Under the pieces are notes generated by a model that was given only the letters and a program-made list of their open reading frames with translations, searched no databases and was not told the origin of the DNA. This document shows, in pieces, positions 52,138 through 60,410 of a stretch of DNA of 64,000 nt (position 1 is its first letter; each line of letters starts with the position of its first letter). A program made the position numbers and the translations under genes. Origin of the DNA: an uncultured Pelagibacteraceae bacterium (lineage in GTDB: Bacteria; Pseudomonadota; Alphaproteobacteria; Pelagibacterales; Pelagibacteraceae); assembly GCA_902558435.1 (NCBI GenBank), contig CACEDU010000001.1, positions 1 through 64,000 of the forward strand, given 5' to 3'.

Positions 52138-52820
52138 AAGTTAAAACTGCTTTAATTCTTTGCGCTGGGTTCGGTAAGAGGGTACAACCAATAACAGACT
52201 CATTACCCAAGCCTTTAATTAATTATAAAGATGAAACCTTATTAGAGAATACCATTAAATTTTTAATAAAACTAAAAATAAACAAAATTAAAATAAATGT
52301 ATTTTATTTAAAAGAAAAAATAATTAGTTTTATTGAAAATAAAAATTTTCCATTAAATATTGAAATTGTTGATGATGGTGAAACAATTTTAGGCACAGGT
52401 GGTGGAATTTTAAGCCTTATTAATAAATCTGATGAAGAGGATGTATTAGTTATTAATCCAGATACAATTTGGGATGATAGTTTCATAAGCTCAGTTATTG
52501 ACATGGAAAATATCTATTTTGAAAAAAAAATTAAAAATATTTTATTGGTTGTAAATAATTCATCGTGTTTTGATAGAAGATTTAATGGAGATTTTGAAAT
52601 TAAAAATAATATTTTATTTAAGGAAAAAGTTAATAATTTTAAATATACAGGATGTCAAATATTCAACAAAGATATAATTTCTCATAAGCAACTAAATTAT
52701 TTTCCTGTATCTGAAATATGGGATACTCTTTTAAGAGACAGCAAACTTTATGGTTATGAACATAAAGGAGAATTTAAGCATTTAACTGATTATGAAATAT
52801 ATGAAAAATTATTTATTTAG
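52134..52820 (+). CDS. murU: N-acetylmuramate alpha-1-phosphate uridylyltransferase MurU
   Basis: This 228-aa nucleotidyltransferase has the N-terminal sugar-nucleotide motif I-L-C-A-G-F-G-K-R (about residues 8-16) with K-P-L-I-N. L-G-T-G-G-G-I and the acidic V-I-N-P-D-T-I-W-D metal site follow. It should make UDP-MurNAc from MurNAc-1-P and UTP. It could be annotated as mannose-1-phosphate guanylyltransferase by general similarity, but the gene pair with amgK favours MurU. Its TAG shares bases with the gpmA stop on the opposite strand. Confidence 0.87.
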   Translation: MKVKTALILCAGFGKRVQPITDSLPKPLINYKDETLLENTIKFLIKLKINKIKINVFYLKEKIISFIENKNFPLNIEIVDDGETILGTGGGILSLINKSDEEDVLVINPDTIWDDSFISSVIDMENIYFEKKIKNILLVVNNSSCFDRRFNGDFEIKNNILFKEKVNNFKYTGCQIFNKDIISHKQLNYFPVSEIWDTLLRDSKLYGYEHKGEFKHLTDYEIYEKLFI

Positions 52821-53527
52821 AAAACTAAAAGGTCTTTTGCTCTGTCTTTATCTAAATAACTAGCATTTTTAATTTTTCCTTCTTCAATTTCTATTAATAA
52901 AGGATTACCTGTTGGTATTTCTAGACTTGAAATTTTTTTGTTATCTAAATCAAATAGGTATTTGCACAATGATCTAATTGAATTTCCATGAGCTGAAACA
53001 ATTATATTTTTATCTAATTTTGGCTCTATATTTCTTTTATAAAATGGTATCACTCTTTCGTAGGTATTTTTTAGTGATTCAGTATCAGGAATCTTATCTC
53101 TTGGAACATTTTTGTATATATCGATATTCAATGGATGATATGGACTTGTTTTTTTAAGTGCTTCTGGTGGATTATCCCATGATCTTCTAAAAATATGAAT
53201 TTTTTCTTCACCATAAAGCTTTTTCATTTCATCTTTATTTAAACCTGTTAAAGATCCATAATGTCTCTCATTTAATTCCCATGCATTTACAATCTCCTGA
53301 TTTTTTATTCTCATAGTATTTAATATCAAATTAAGAGTCTCAATAGATCTTGATTGTAAAGATGTGTAAAAATAAGATAATTCAATACCTAATTTCTTAA
53401 TTAATTCTCCTGCTTTGCAAGCTTCAAGCTTACCTTTAGCAGCTAAATCAACGTCTACCCAGCCTGTGAAACGATTTTCTAGGTTCCATTCACTTTGTCC
53501 ATGTCTCACGAGAATTAAATAATTCAT
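52817..53527 (-). CDS. gpmA: Phosphoglycerate mutase, 2,3-BPG-dependent
   Basis: This 236-aa glycolytic/gluconeogenic enzyme interconverts 3- and 2-phosphoglycerate. The phosphohistidine motif is L-V-R-H-G-Q-S-E-W-N (about residues 6-15). N-E-R-H-Y-G-S-L-T-G-L-N-K and the second His in V-S-A-H-G-N-S-I-R are the dPGM signature. The length is normal. It converges on murU with shared stop bases and is divergent from the zeta-inhibitor gene across 64 bp. Confidence 0.96.
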   Translation of the reverse strand: MNYLILVRHGQSEWNLENRFTGWVDVDLAAKGKLEACKAGELIKKLGIELSYFYTSLQSRSIETLNLILNTMRIKNQEIVNAWELNERHYGSLTGLNKDEMKKLYGEEKIHIFRRSWDNPPEALKKTSPYHPLNIDIYKNVPRDKIPDTESLKNTYERVIPFYKRNIEPKLDKNIIVSAHGNSIRSLCKYLFDLDNKKISSLEIPTGNPLLIEIEEGKIKNASYLDKDRAKDLLVF

Positions 53528-53557
53528 AAATTTAACATAAATATAAATTAAATTAGA

Positions 53558-53585
53558 TTGACATAAAGCGAAATCTTTTTATTTT
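53558..53585 (+). promoter_or_regulatory. Candidate promoter giving a leaderless zeta-subunit mRNA
   Basis: A perfect TTGACA (53558-53563) is followed after 16 bp by TATTTT (53580-53585). The expected start, about 7 nt further on, coincides with the ATG at 53592. This suggests a transcript with little or no 5' leader, and no Shine-Dalgarno is visible. Confidence 0.45.
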
Positions 53586-53591
53586 GTTAGG

Positions 53592-53900
53592 ATGAGTTCA
53601 TTTGAGGATAGAAAAAAAAGTTTTGAAAAGAAATTTGCTCATGATCAAGAGCTTCAATTTAAAGTCAGCGCTAGAAGGAATAAATATTTAGGAGAATGGG
53701 TATCCGAAATACTTGGTTACAATTCAGATCAAGAAAAAGAATATATTCAATCAGTAATAAAGGCAGATTTTGCTGAAGCAGGAGACGAAGACGTCTTTAG
53801 AAAGATTAAAAAAGATCTAAAAGAAAAAAATATATCAGACGAGGAATTGCGAAAAAAGATGGACGAGCTAAATGAAAAAGCTAAAACTGATTTTAGTTAG
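53592..53900 (+). CDS. F1-ATPase inhibitor zeta subunit (DUF1476)
   Basis: This 102-aa helical protein has the DUF1476 pattern: N-terminal F-E-D-R-K-K-S-F-E-K-K-F-A-H-D, F-K-V-x-A-R-R-N-K-x-L-G-x-W and the acidic C-terminal four-helix part with A-D-F-x-E-A-G-D-E-D-V. The family is the alphaproteobacterial F1-ATPase inhibitor zeta, first characterised in Paracoccus denitrificans. Its N-terminus blocks ATP hydrolysis by the F1 motor. The F1 genes themselves are at 15441-20227. It overlaps the nuclease gene by 29 bp. Confidence 0.9.
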   Translation: MSSFEDRKKSFEKKFAHDQELQFKVSARRNKYLGEWVSEILGYNSDQEKEYIQSVIKADFAEAGDEDVFRKIKKDLKEKNISDEELRKKMDELNEKAKTDFS

Positions 53901-54387
53901 TTTTTTTTTCATTCTAATAAATATAAATAGTTCATTTTCATTAAATAGTAATTATAAAATAATATCAGGGAAACCAGTTATAACAGACGGTGATACAGTT
54001 AAAATAAATAATAAAAAAATTCGTTTTAGTGGAATTGATGCCCCAGAAAGTTATTTTTTTGGGAAAAAACAAATATGCATTTTAAATAAAGTGGATATTT
54101 TTTGTGGAATATTATCAAAAGATAAACTGGTAGAAAAAATAGGAAATCAATCTATTGATTGTAAAATTGAAAAAAATAAAGATCAATTTAATAGGTTATT
54201 AGGAGAATGTTTTTTAGATAACGAGAGTTTATCAGTTTACATGGTCAAGAATGGCTATGCATTTGATTATCCAAAATATTCAAAAGGAAAATTCAGAGCA
54301 TATGAAAAATATGCAAAAAATCTTTCTTTAGGATTGTGGCAAATGAAATTCGAATATCCTTGGATATGGAGAAAAAAAAATAGATAA
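53872..54387 (+). CDS. Exported thermonuclease-family (SNase-like) nuclease
   Basis: This 171-aa protein has a clear signal peptide (about residues 1-23, K-K-L-K then a hydrophobic core) and a staphylococcal-nuclease-like OB fold. D-G-D-T-V-K, I-R-F-S-G-I-D-A-P-E and the later F-N-R-L-L-G block hold the metal-binding acids and arginines of the family, and L-G-L-W is the typical end. It is probably periplasmic and may degrade nucleic acid for scavenging. Its start lies inside the zeta gene, so the two are probably translationally coupled. Confidence 0.87.
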   Translation: MKKLKLILVSFFFILININSSFSLNSNYKIISGKPVITDGDTVKINNKKIRFSGIDAPESYFFGKKQICILNKVDIFCGILSKDKLVEKIGNQSIDCKIEKNKDQFNRLLGECFLDNESLSVYMVKNGYAFDYPKYSKGKFRAYEKYAKNLSLGLWQMKFEYPWIWRKKNR

Positions 54388-54395
54388 TAAAAAGA

Positions 54396-54995
54396 GTGAT
54401 TCGAAATAAAAAATTATATTTATTTATAACTCTAATTTTGATTTCTGCATGTTCTTCTATACCTAAAAATACAGCCGATGGTTGTTCAATTTTTTCAGAA
54501 AGATATCTTTGGTATAAACATGCAAAAAAATCTGAGCAAAAATGGGGAACACCTATTTATTTACAACTTGCAATTATTAAAATGGAATCCGATTTTGATT
54601 GGTTGGCTAAACCACCAAGACAAAAATTGTTTAAAGTAATTCCATATAAGAGACCATCCAGTTCTTTTGGCTATTCTCAAGCTGTGAAGGGCACATGGAA
54701 ACAGTATAAAGAGGAAACAGGAAATAAATATGCTACCCGGACGAGGTTTAAGGACAGCGTAGATTTTATTGGTTGGTACACAAATAAAACTGAAAAGATA
54801 CTGAAAATACCTAAAAATGATGCTTTTAGGCAGTATGTTGCTTATCATGAGGGATGGGGGAATTATAAAAATTATAAAAATAAACAAAAAATTATTTTAT
54901 TAGCAAAGAAAGTTGAAAACCAGTCTAAGAAATACAAAACTCAACTTAATAAATGTAAAAACTCACTAACTACTAGAAAATACATTTTATTCTAA
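54396..54995 (+). CDS. Lytic transglycosylase SLT-like lipoprotein
   Basis: This 199-aa lipoprotein has a hydrophobic N-terminus ending in a lipobox, I-S-A-C-S-S (Cys about residue 19). An SLT-like lysozyme fold follows, with the catalytic Glu in I-K-M-E-S-D-F-D-W and the S-S-S-F-G-Y-S-Q-A-V-K-G-T-W block. A-Y-H-E-G-W-G-N-Y is the late family motif. It probably cuts peptidoglycan glycan strands at the membrane. The start is GTG at 54396, 8 bp after the nuclease stop. Its stop overlaps that of the RND gene (CTAA). Confidence 0.85.
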   Translation: MIRNKKLYLFITLILISACSSIPKNTADGCSIFSERYLWYKHAKKSEQKWGTPIYLQLAIIKMESDFDWLAKPPRQKLFKVIPYKRPSSSFGYSQAVKGTWKQYKEETGNKYATRTRFKDSVDFIGWYTNKTEKILKIPKNDAFRQYVAYHEGWGNYKNYKNKQKIILLAKKVENQSKKYKTQLNKCKNSLTTRKYILF

Positions 54996-57900
54996 TTTAG
55001 CTGTTTTTTTAGTTCTATATCAACAGCATCAATTCTTTTTGTATTTTTGGCAAGAGTTAAATACATTGTAGGAGTCACATATAAAGTAAAGAAAGTAGAA
55101 ATTATCATCCCACCAAGTATTGTTGCACCAACTGCAAGTCTAGAACCTTCTCCAGCCCCAGGTCCAATATTACCAATAACTAGTGGTAACATTGCTATCA
55201 TAGTACTTAATGATGTCATAATTATTGGTCTAAATCTTAAACTGCAAGCCTCTTTCACTGCTTTCTCAATATCTTTACCTTTAGTTCTTAATTGATTTGC
55301 ATAATCAACTATAAGAATACTATTCTTTGTTGAAATCCCTATAAGTATTACAAGCGCAATTTGTGAGAAAATATTTATTGATGAATTTAAAAATAATATG
55401 AATACTAAACCACCAAATACTGCGAGTGGAACAGTTAAAATAATTATAAAAGGATGAATAAAAGAATTAAAGGTTGCAGACATAACAAGATAAGCAGTTA
55501 ATAAAGCTAGGGCAAAAATTATGTAAAGTTCGTTACTTGTTTCTTTTAATTCCTCTGACTTACCCTTCCAAGTAATTTGTTTGTCAGGTGCAACTTTATT
55601 CATTGTTTCTTCAAGATATTTAATTGCTTCAGCTAAGGTATATCCCTCACTTATATTTGCAGATATCGTGACAGCTCTTTGTCTATTGTATCTTGATAAT
55701 TTACTTGCAGTTCCCTTTTCATTAAATTCTACTAAGTTTGAAAGTGAGACTAAGTTTCCAGTTTTTTCAGATCTTACAAATATTTTACTTAAACTTTCCT
55801 TATCCTTTCTATCCTCTAAGTATTGTTGTAAAATTATAGGATACTCTTTACCAAGTTTATTAAATTTTGTAACTGTTTTGCCACCATATAATGTCTCTAG
55901 TGTTTGCCCAATTGCCTCAGCAGATATCCCCAAGTCTTTTGCTTTTACTTTATTAATCTTTATATTTACTTCCGGTTTATTTCTACTGTAATCAGATTCT
56001 AATCTTGATAAATTTCTGTTTTTCCTAAGCATTCTAATAACTTGAGTTTGAATTTGTTCAAGCTCCTCGTAAGTATTTCCATAAATAACCATTTGGACAG
56101 GCTTGTTGTAACTCGAAACCCTTATAGATTGAGGGGATATGGGAAAAGCCAGTGTTTGAGGCACAGTAACAATTTTGCCTATAGCTTGTCTCATAATTGT
56201 TTGCGAGCTTTGCTTCCTATTTTTCCAATTATCTAAAAGTGAAATGATTAAAAAACTATTTTCAGAGCCAAATCCTGGGACAATCATAAGAAATCTATTA
56301 TATGGACTATTTTCCTTATCTAGCAATGGTATCAGTCTTTTTTCAACGTCCTCGGCTCTTTTTTGAGTGTATTGAAAAGAACTGCCCTCATCTGTAAAGC
56401 CTATTACTAAATACACACCTCTATCTTCCATTGGTAATAGTTCTTTTTTTGTATAACTATATAAAGCAGCTGAACCGATAATGATTAAAACAATGAAAGT
56501 TATAATTGTTTTTTTTCTATTGATCCAAAATACTAAAGTTTCTGAATAAAAACTTAAAAAACCTTGAAAAAATTTATCAAACCTTTTTGTTAAAAAATTG
56601 GACTTTTTCTTTTTATCTAGAAATTTACTTCCAAGCATTGGCGAAAGCGTTAATGCAACAAACGATGAGACAACTATCGCAAACGATAAGGCAATTGCAG
56701 TCTCTTTAAATAAAGTTCCAGCAATTCCCTCTATAAATATCAGAGGTAAAAAAACTGCCACTAATATAAGAGTTGTTGCGATAATAGCAAAAGTAATTTG
56801 TTTTGAACCTTTATATGCTGCTACCAACGGTGTTTCACCATTTTCTATTCTCCTATATATAGCATCAGTCATTATAACAGAGTCGTCTGTTATAATTCCA
56901 ATTGCTAAAATAAAACTCAATAAGACAAATATATTTATCGATAAGTCAAATATATACAAACCTAAAAACGTTGCTATCAAACTTACTGGTAAAGCGATAG
57001 CCGGGACTATTACTGCCTTAAGGTTTCCCAAAAATAAATAAATTATTATTACAACCAATATAAATGCTATGATTAAAGTTTTATAAACTTCATTAATGGC
57101 TTCACCAATATAAGTTGCTCTATTGAATGCTATTTCTAAATTTAAATCTCCTGGCAAAGTCTTCTTAACTTCTTCAATTTTTTTGTTAATTTCTTTGGAA
57201 AGTTCTACAGTAGATGCACCACTTCTTGCATAAATACCTATTCCCATTGTTTTCAAATTTAAAGCCCCTTTACTTTGAGCTCTAAATAAAACTTTTTCGG
57301 TTACTGGACCTAATTCTAAATTTGCAACATCAGATAATCTTACAATATTATCCTTTGCTTTCTTAATTGGAAGTTGTTTAAGTTTTTCTAAATCATTATA
57401 GGATTTATCAATATTAATTGTAAGATCAATATTTTCTGCCTCTAAAGTACCAGCTGGCAATCTGACATTTTCATTTCTAAGTGATCTCTCAACCTCTTGT
57501 ATTGTTAGATTGTTCGCTGCCAATTTGATTGGATCTATCCATACTCTTATACTTAGCTCTCTTAGACCACCAGTTCTTATTCGACCAACATTTTTAATAC
57601 TTGAAAACTGATCAACTAAATACCTTTCTGCGTAATCTCCGAGTTCAAGGTCTGTCCAGGTTTCTGAAGATAAAGCTAACCACATTGTTGTTGTAAAACC
57701 CGCAGATTGTTTAAGTATTCTAGGCGCATCTGCCTCTGATGGAAGCCGTCCAACTATTCTTGCAACTCTTTCTCTCACATCATTTGCAGCATTATCAAGA
57801 TTAATATCTGTATCAAACTCTATATTTATTGTACTTTTTCCATTCTCTGATTTTGCGTCAATATTTTTTATACCTTCTGCTCCACCTATTACTTCTTCAA

Positions 57901-58102
57901 TTACCTGAGTTACTTCTTCATCAACAATAGGAGCTGAAGCTGAGGCATATTCCACTTGAACTTGAACTACGGGTGGTTGTAAACCGGATGGAAGTTCTCT
58001 AACAGGTAACTTTGAAAAAACAAAAGTACCAAAAACTACCAATATTAAAGATAACACCCATGATAATGCCGGTCTTCTAATACTTACATCAGTTAAATAC
58101 AT
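54992..58102 (-). CDS. RND-family efflux permease (AcrB/MexF type)
   Basis: This 1036-aa inner-membrane pump has twelve transmembrane segments in two repeats, each followed by a large periplasmic domain. The N-terminal L-T-D-V-S-I-R-R-P leads into TM1. The proton-relay Asp pair is in G-I-I-T-D-D-S-V-I-M (TM4), and the matching Lys in I-S-T-K-N-S-I-L-I-V-D-Y (TM10). It is a HAE1-type drug/lipophile exporter by similarity. The adaptor gene is 8 bp upstream. No outer-membrane TolC gene is in the window. Confidence 0.94.
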   Translation of the reverse strand: MYLTDVSIRRPALSWVLSLILVVFGTFVFSKLPVRELPSGLQPPVVQVQVEYASASAPIVDEEVTQVIEEVIGGAEGIKNIDAKSENGKSTINIEFDTDINLDNAANDVRERVARIVGRLPSEADAPRILKQSAGFTTTMWLALSSETWTDLELGDYAERYLVDQFSSIKNVGRIRTGGLRELSIRVWIDPIKLAANNLTIQEVERSLRNENVRLPAGTLEAENIDLTINIDKSYNDLEKLKQLPIKKAKDNIVRLSDVANLELGPVTEKVLFRAQSKGALNLKTMGIGIYARSGASTVELSKEINKKIEEVKKTLPGDLNLEIAFNRATYIGEAINEVYKTLIIAFILVVIIIYLFLGNLKAVIVPAIALPVSLIATFLGLYIFDLSINIFVLLSFILAIGIITDDSVIMTDAIYRRIENGETPLVAAYKGSKQITFAIIATTLILVAVFLPLIFIEGIAGTLFKETAIALSFAIVVSSFVALTLSPMLGSKFLDKKKKSNFLTKRFDKFFQGFLSFYSETLVFWINRKKTIITFIVLIIIGSAALYSYTKKELLPMEDRGVYLVIGFTDEGSSFQYTQKRAEDVEKRLIPLLDKENSPYNRFLMIVPGFGSENSFLIISLLDNWKNRKQSSQTIMRQAIGKIVTVPQTLAFPISPQSIRVSSYNKPVQMVIYGNTYEELEQIQTQVIRMLRKNRNLSRLESDYSRNKPEVNIKINKVKAKDLGISAEAIGQTLETLYGGKTVTKFNKLGKEYPIILQQYLEDRKDKESLSKIFVRSEKTGNLVSLSNLVEFNEKGTASKLSRYNRQRAVTISANISEGYTLAEAIKYLEETMNKVAPDKQITWKGKSEELKETSNELYIIFALALLTAYLVMSATFNSFIHPFIIILTVPLAVFGGLVFILFLNSSINIFSQIALVILIGISTKNSILIVDYANQLRTKGKDIEKAVKEACSLRFRPIIMTSLSTMIAMLPLVIGNIGPGAGEGSRLAVGATILGGMIISTFFTLYVTPTMYLTLAKNTKRIDAVDIELKKQLN

Positions 58103-58110
58103 TTAATTAT

Positions 58111-59112
58111 TTATTTTTTATCTTCTTTTTTTTCTGATCCTGACTTACCAAATAAATTCTTGATCCAGTCAAACTTACCTTTTTTTGTCTCTGTATCTTT
58201 AGATTTTGCTTTTTTACCCCAATCGGATTTACTTTTTTTAGCTCCATCTTTTATAGGTTTAATTTTGCCATTTGGTCTTACTTTTTTTAGACCCTCAGCA
58301 ACGACTATATCGCCTTTATTTAATCCAGATTTGACTTCAAGATATCCTTGATTTCTATTACCAACTATAACCTCTACTCTATTAGTTATATTTTTGTCAT
58401 CAACTTTATAAATATAAACTTTATTACCTTCTAAGATTACACTTGTATCAGGAATTCCCAAAGATTCTCTCTCGTTGTACTTGATAGTAACTTCCATTAA
58501 TGCACCTGGCAAGATTTCTGAATTTGAGTTTTGAAGTTTAACTCTCAGTCTTAGAGATCTATTACTTATATCAATTTTACTTGCAATTGAATCTACAGTA
58601 CCTTGATATATTTTTTCTTTATTTCCAGAAAATCTAACATCCACACCCAATCCTTTTTTAACAAAGGGTGCGAATACTTCTGGTACGTCAACATCAATAA
58701 ATAAAAAAGATGCATCTTCAATATCAATTACAACTGAGCTTTCTGAAACATTTATATCATCTGAAAAGTTTCTTTTTCCTATGACACCATCAAAAGGTGC
58801 TCTAATAGTTCTATTTTTTAATTTTGCTATAATATCTCCAGCTTTTACTTTAGTGTTATATTTGATCTCCTCTGAAATTTCATACTTTTCTATATTATAA
58901 GACTGAACCTTTATTGGAACAGCTGTTCCGAAGGTTTCAATTATATTTTGGAATTTTCTTTCTTCAACAGTTTTAACTATAATTCCTGGTGGTGGTCTTT
59001 TGCTAAATTTTTTTTTGAAGTGATTACCAATCATTGTTCTTGCAATGATTACACCTGCAATAATAATAAAAAATATTACAATTATAGTTGTTACTTTTGT
59101 TGATCTTTTCAT
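58111..59112 (-). CDS. RND periplasmic adaptor lacking the alpha-helical hairpin
   Basis: This 333-aa membrane-fusion protein has an N-terminal TM anchor (about residues 7-29). In the lipoyl domain, the first half ends V-K-A-G-D-I-I-A-K-L (about 89-98). The second half starts T-I-R-A-P-F-D-G-V-I-G (about 102-112). Only three residues separate the halves, where most adaptors carry a 60-100 residue coiled-coil hairpin that reaches TolC. Beta-barrel and membrane-proximal domains follow (about 136-285). The C-terminal 45 residues are Lys-rich with K-S-D-W-G-K-K and K-F-D-W-I-K. It is co-transcribed with the pump. Confidence 0.92.
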   Translation of the reverse strand: MKRSTKVTTIIVIFFIIIAGVIIARTMIGNHFKKKFSKRPPPGIIVKTVEERKFQNIIETFGTAVPIKVQSYNIEKYEISEEIKYNTKVKAGDIIAKLKNRTIRAPFDGVIGKRNFSDDINVSESSVVIDIEDASFLFIDVDVPEVFAPFVKKGLGVDVRFSGNKEKIYQGTVDSIASKIDISNRSLRLRVKLQNSNSEILPGALMEVTIKYNERESLGIPDTSVILEGNKVYIYKVDDKNITNRVEVIVGNRNQGYLEVKSGLNKGDIVVAEGLKKVRPNGKIKPIKDGAKKSKSDWGKKAKSKDTETKKGKFDWIKNLFGKSGSEKKEDKK

Positions 59113-59115
59113 ATT

Positions 59116-59931
59116 CTACAATTTTCCATATTCAGCCCATGATCCATCATAAATTGTAGGAGAATATGTATTATTTACTAGAGAATATGCAAGACTTAAA
59201 ACACAAGCAGTAATACCAGATCCGCATGAAAAAACTCTGTTGTTATCATTAGAATCAATTATTTCGTCGAATTTTTTTGAAATTTCAGATCTATTTTTAA
59301 ACGTATTGTCCTTAGCGTTAATAACTTCTTTAAATGGAAGACATAGAGAATTTGGTATAGATCCACTTCTAACATTTTTTCTTGGATCTGGTGCAGTTCC
59401 ATCAAATCTTTCCTTACTTCTTGCATCAATAACTTTAAAATTATTTGTTTTTATGTTTTCATTGATTTCGGTAATATTTTTAACAAGATGTTTATTTTCT
59501 CTAGCAATATAGTTCGACTTTAAAATATTTGTGTTTTCATTGGTTGTCATTTTTTTTTCTATTGTCCATTTTTTTAAGCCACCATCCAAAACGCTGACTA
59601 ACTGTTTATCATGACCAAAATAAATAAAATTATACCAACCTCTACATGAACTCACCACATCTGAATTATCATAAACTATTATTCTATCTTCATTTGAAAT
59701 ACCTAAACAAGATAAAATTTGTTCCCATTTTTCTCTTGTTGGAAGCATATGAGGTAAATCAGTTTTCTGTTCTGAATTTTTATCTAAGTCAAAAAATATT
59801 GCTCCTGGAATATGTTTACTCAAATATTCTTTATATGGATTTCTATTTATCCCTGGCATGTGCCAAGAACAGTCTATAATTTTTACATTATTTAAATTTT
59901 TTTCTAACCAATCAGATGAGACAAGTGACAT
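59116..59931 (-). CDS. sseA: 3-mercaptopyruvate/thiosulfate sulfurtransferase
   Basis: This 271-aa two-domain rhodanese moves sulfane sulfur from mercaptopyruvate or thiosulfate. The inactive N-terminal rhodanese domain (about residues 1-130, with H-I-P-G-A-I-F-F-D) is followed by the active domain. Catalytic Cys236 lies in S-C-G-S-G-I-T-A, matching the mercaptopyruvate-type C-G-S-G loop. G-S-W-A-E-Y-G is the usual C-terminus. It lies 3 bp after the adaptor gene on its 3' side and 1 bp from msrA. A sulfur-mobilising role would suit an organism limited in sulfur assimilation. Confidence 0.93.
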   Translation of the reverse strand: MSLVSSDWLEKNLNNVKIIDCSWHMPGINRNPYKEYLSKHIPGAIFFDLDKNSEQKTDLPHMLPTREKWEQILSCLGISNEDRIIVYDNSDVVSSCRGWYNFIYFGHDKQLVSVLDGGLKKWTIEKKMTTNENTNILKSNYIARENKHLVKNITEINENIKTNNFKVIDARSKERFDGTAPDPRKNVRSGSIPNSLCLPFKEVINAKDNTFKNRSEISKKFDEIIDSNDNNRVFSCGSGITACVLSLAYSLVNNTYSPTIYDGSWAEYGKL

Positions 59932-59932
59932 T

Positions 59933-60376
59933 CTATCTTTTTTCTAGATACTTCTGATGATATTCCTCTGCAGCACAGTAATTTTTTAACTCAGAAAGTT
60001 TGGTAACTACCCTTCCAGATAGTCTCACATTTTCTTCATTTATAACTTTTTGAGCAATTTTCTTTTGTTCATCGTTAAGATAGAATATTTCACTTCTATA
60101 TTGTGTGCCAAAATCTGGTCCTTGAGAATTCAGTGTTGTTGGATCATGAAATTCAAAAAATTTTTTTATAATCTCCTTATATGAAATTACTTTGGGATCA
60201 AATTCAAGTTTTACAGCTTCCGCGTGATTTGTTGTTCCGGTGCAAACCTCTTTATAATTTGTATTTGGGCTATTACCTCCGCAATATCCAACCTCAGTTC
60301 TATAAACACCTTCTAGTTGTCCATATTTTTTTTCTGGACCCCAAAAACATCCCAAAGCTAAAACTGCTATTTCCAT
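59933..60376 (-). CDS. msrA: Peptide methionine sulfoxide reductase MsrA (short form)
   Basis: This enzyme reduces methionine-S-sulfoxide in proteins. The catalytic Cys10 is in A-L-G-C-F-W-G-P-E. T-E-V-G-Y-C-G-G, N-H-A-E-A-V and F-F-x-x-H-D-P-T-T are family motifs. At 147 aa it ends shortly after A-E-E-Y-H-Q-K-Y-L, without the C-terminal Cys-containing tail used for recycling in E. coli-type MsrA. A Cys just before A-A-E-E-Y-H-Q (about residue 135) may resolve the sulfenic acid instead. It is divergent from the DMT permease across 34 bp. Confidence 0.93.
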   Translation of the reverse strand: MEIAVLALGCFWGPEKKYGQLEGVYRTEVGYCGGNSPNTNYKEVCTGTTNHAEAVKLEFDPKVISYKEIIKKFFEFHDPTTLNSQGPDFGTQYRSEIFYLNDEQKKIAQKVINEENVRLSGRVVTKLSELKNYCAAEEYHQKYLEKR

Positions 60377-60410
60377 AGAATAATGCTATAATAATAATAT
60401 AATTAAATCC

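Noticed and set aside
56598..57041. 147-codon plus-strand frame inside the RND permease gene
   Set aside because: It mirrors transmembrane codons of the pump on the other strand. There is no independent evidence of a gene.
60377..60410. Repeated TATAAT motifs in the msrA/DMT permease gap
   Set aside because: They are AT-rich repeats, and no convincing -35 was found in either direction. They are noted with the permease but not listed as promoters.
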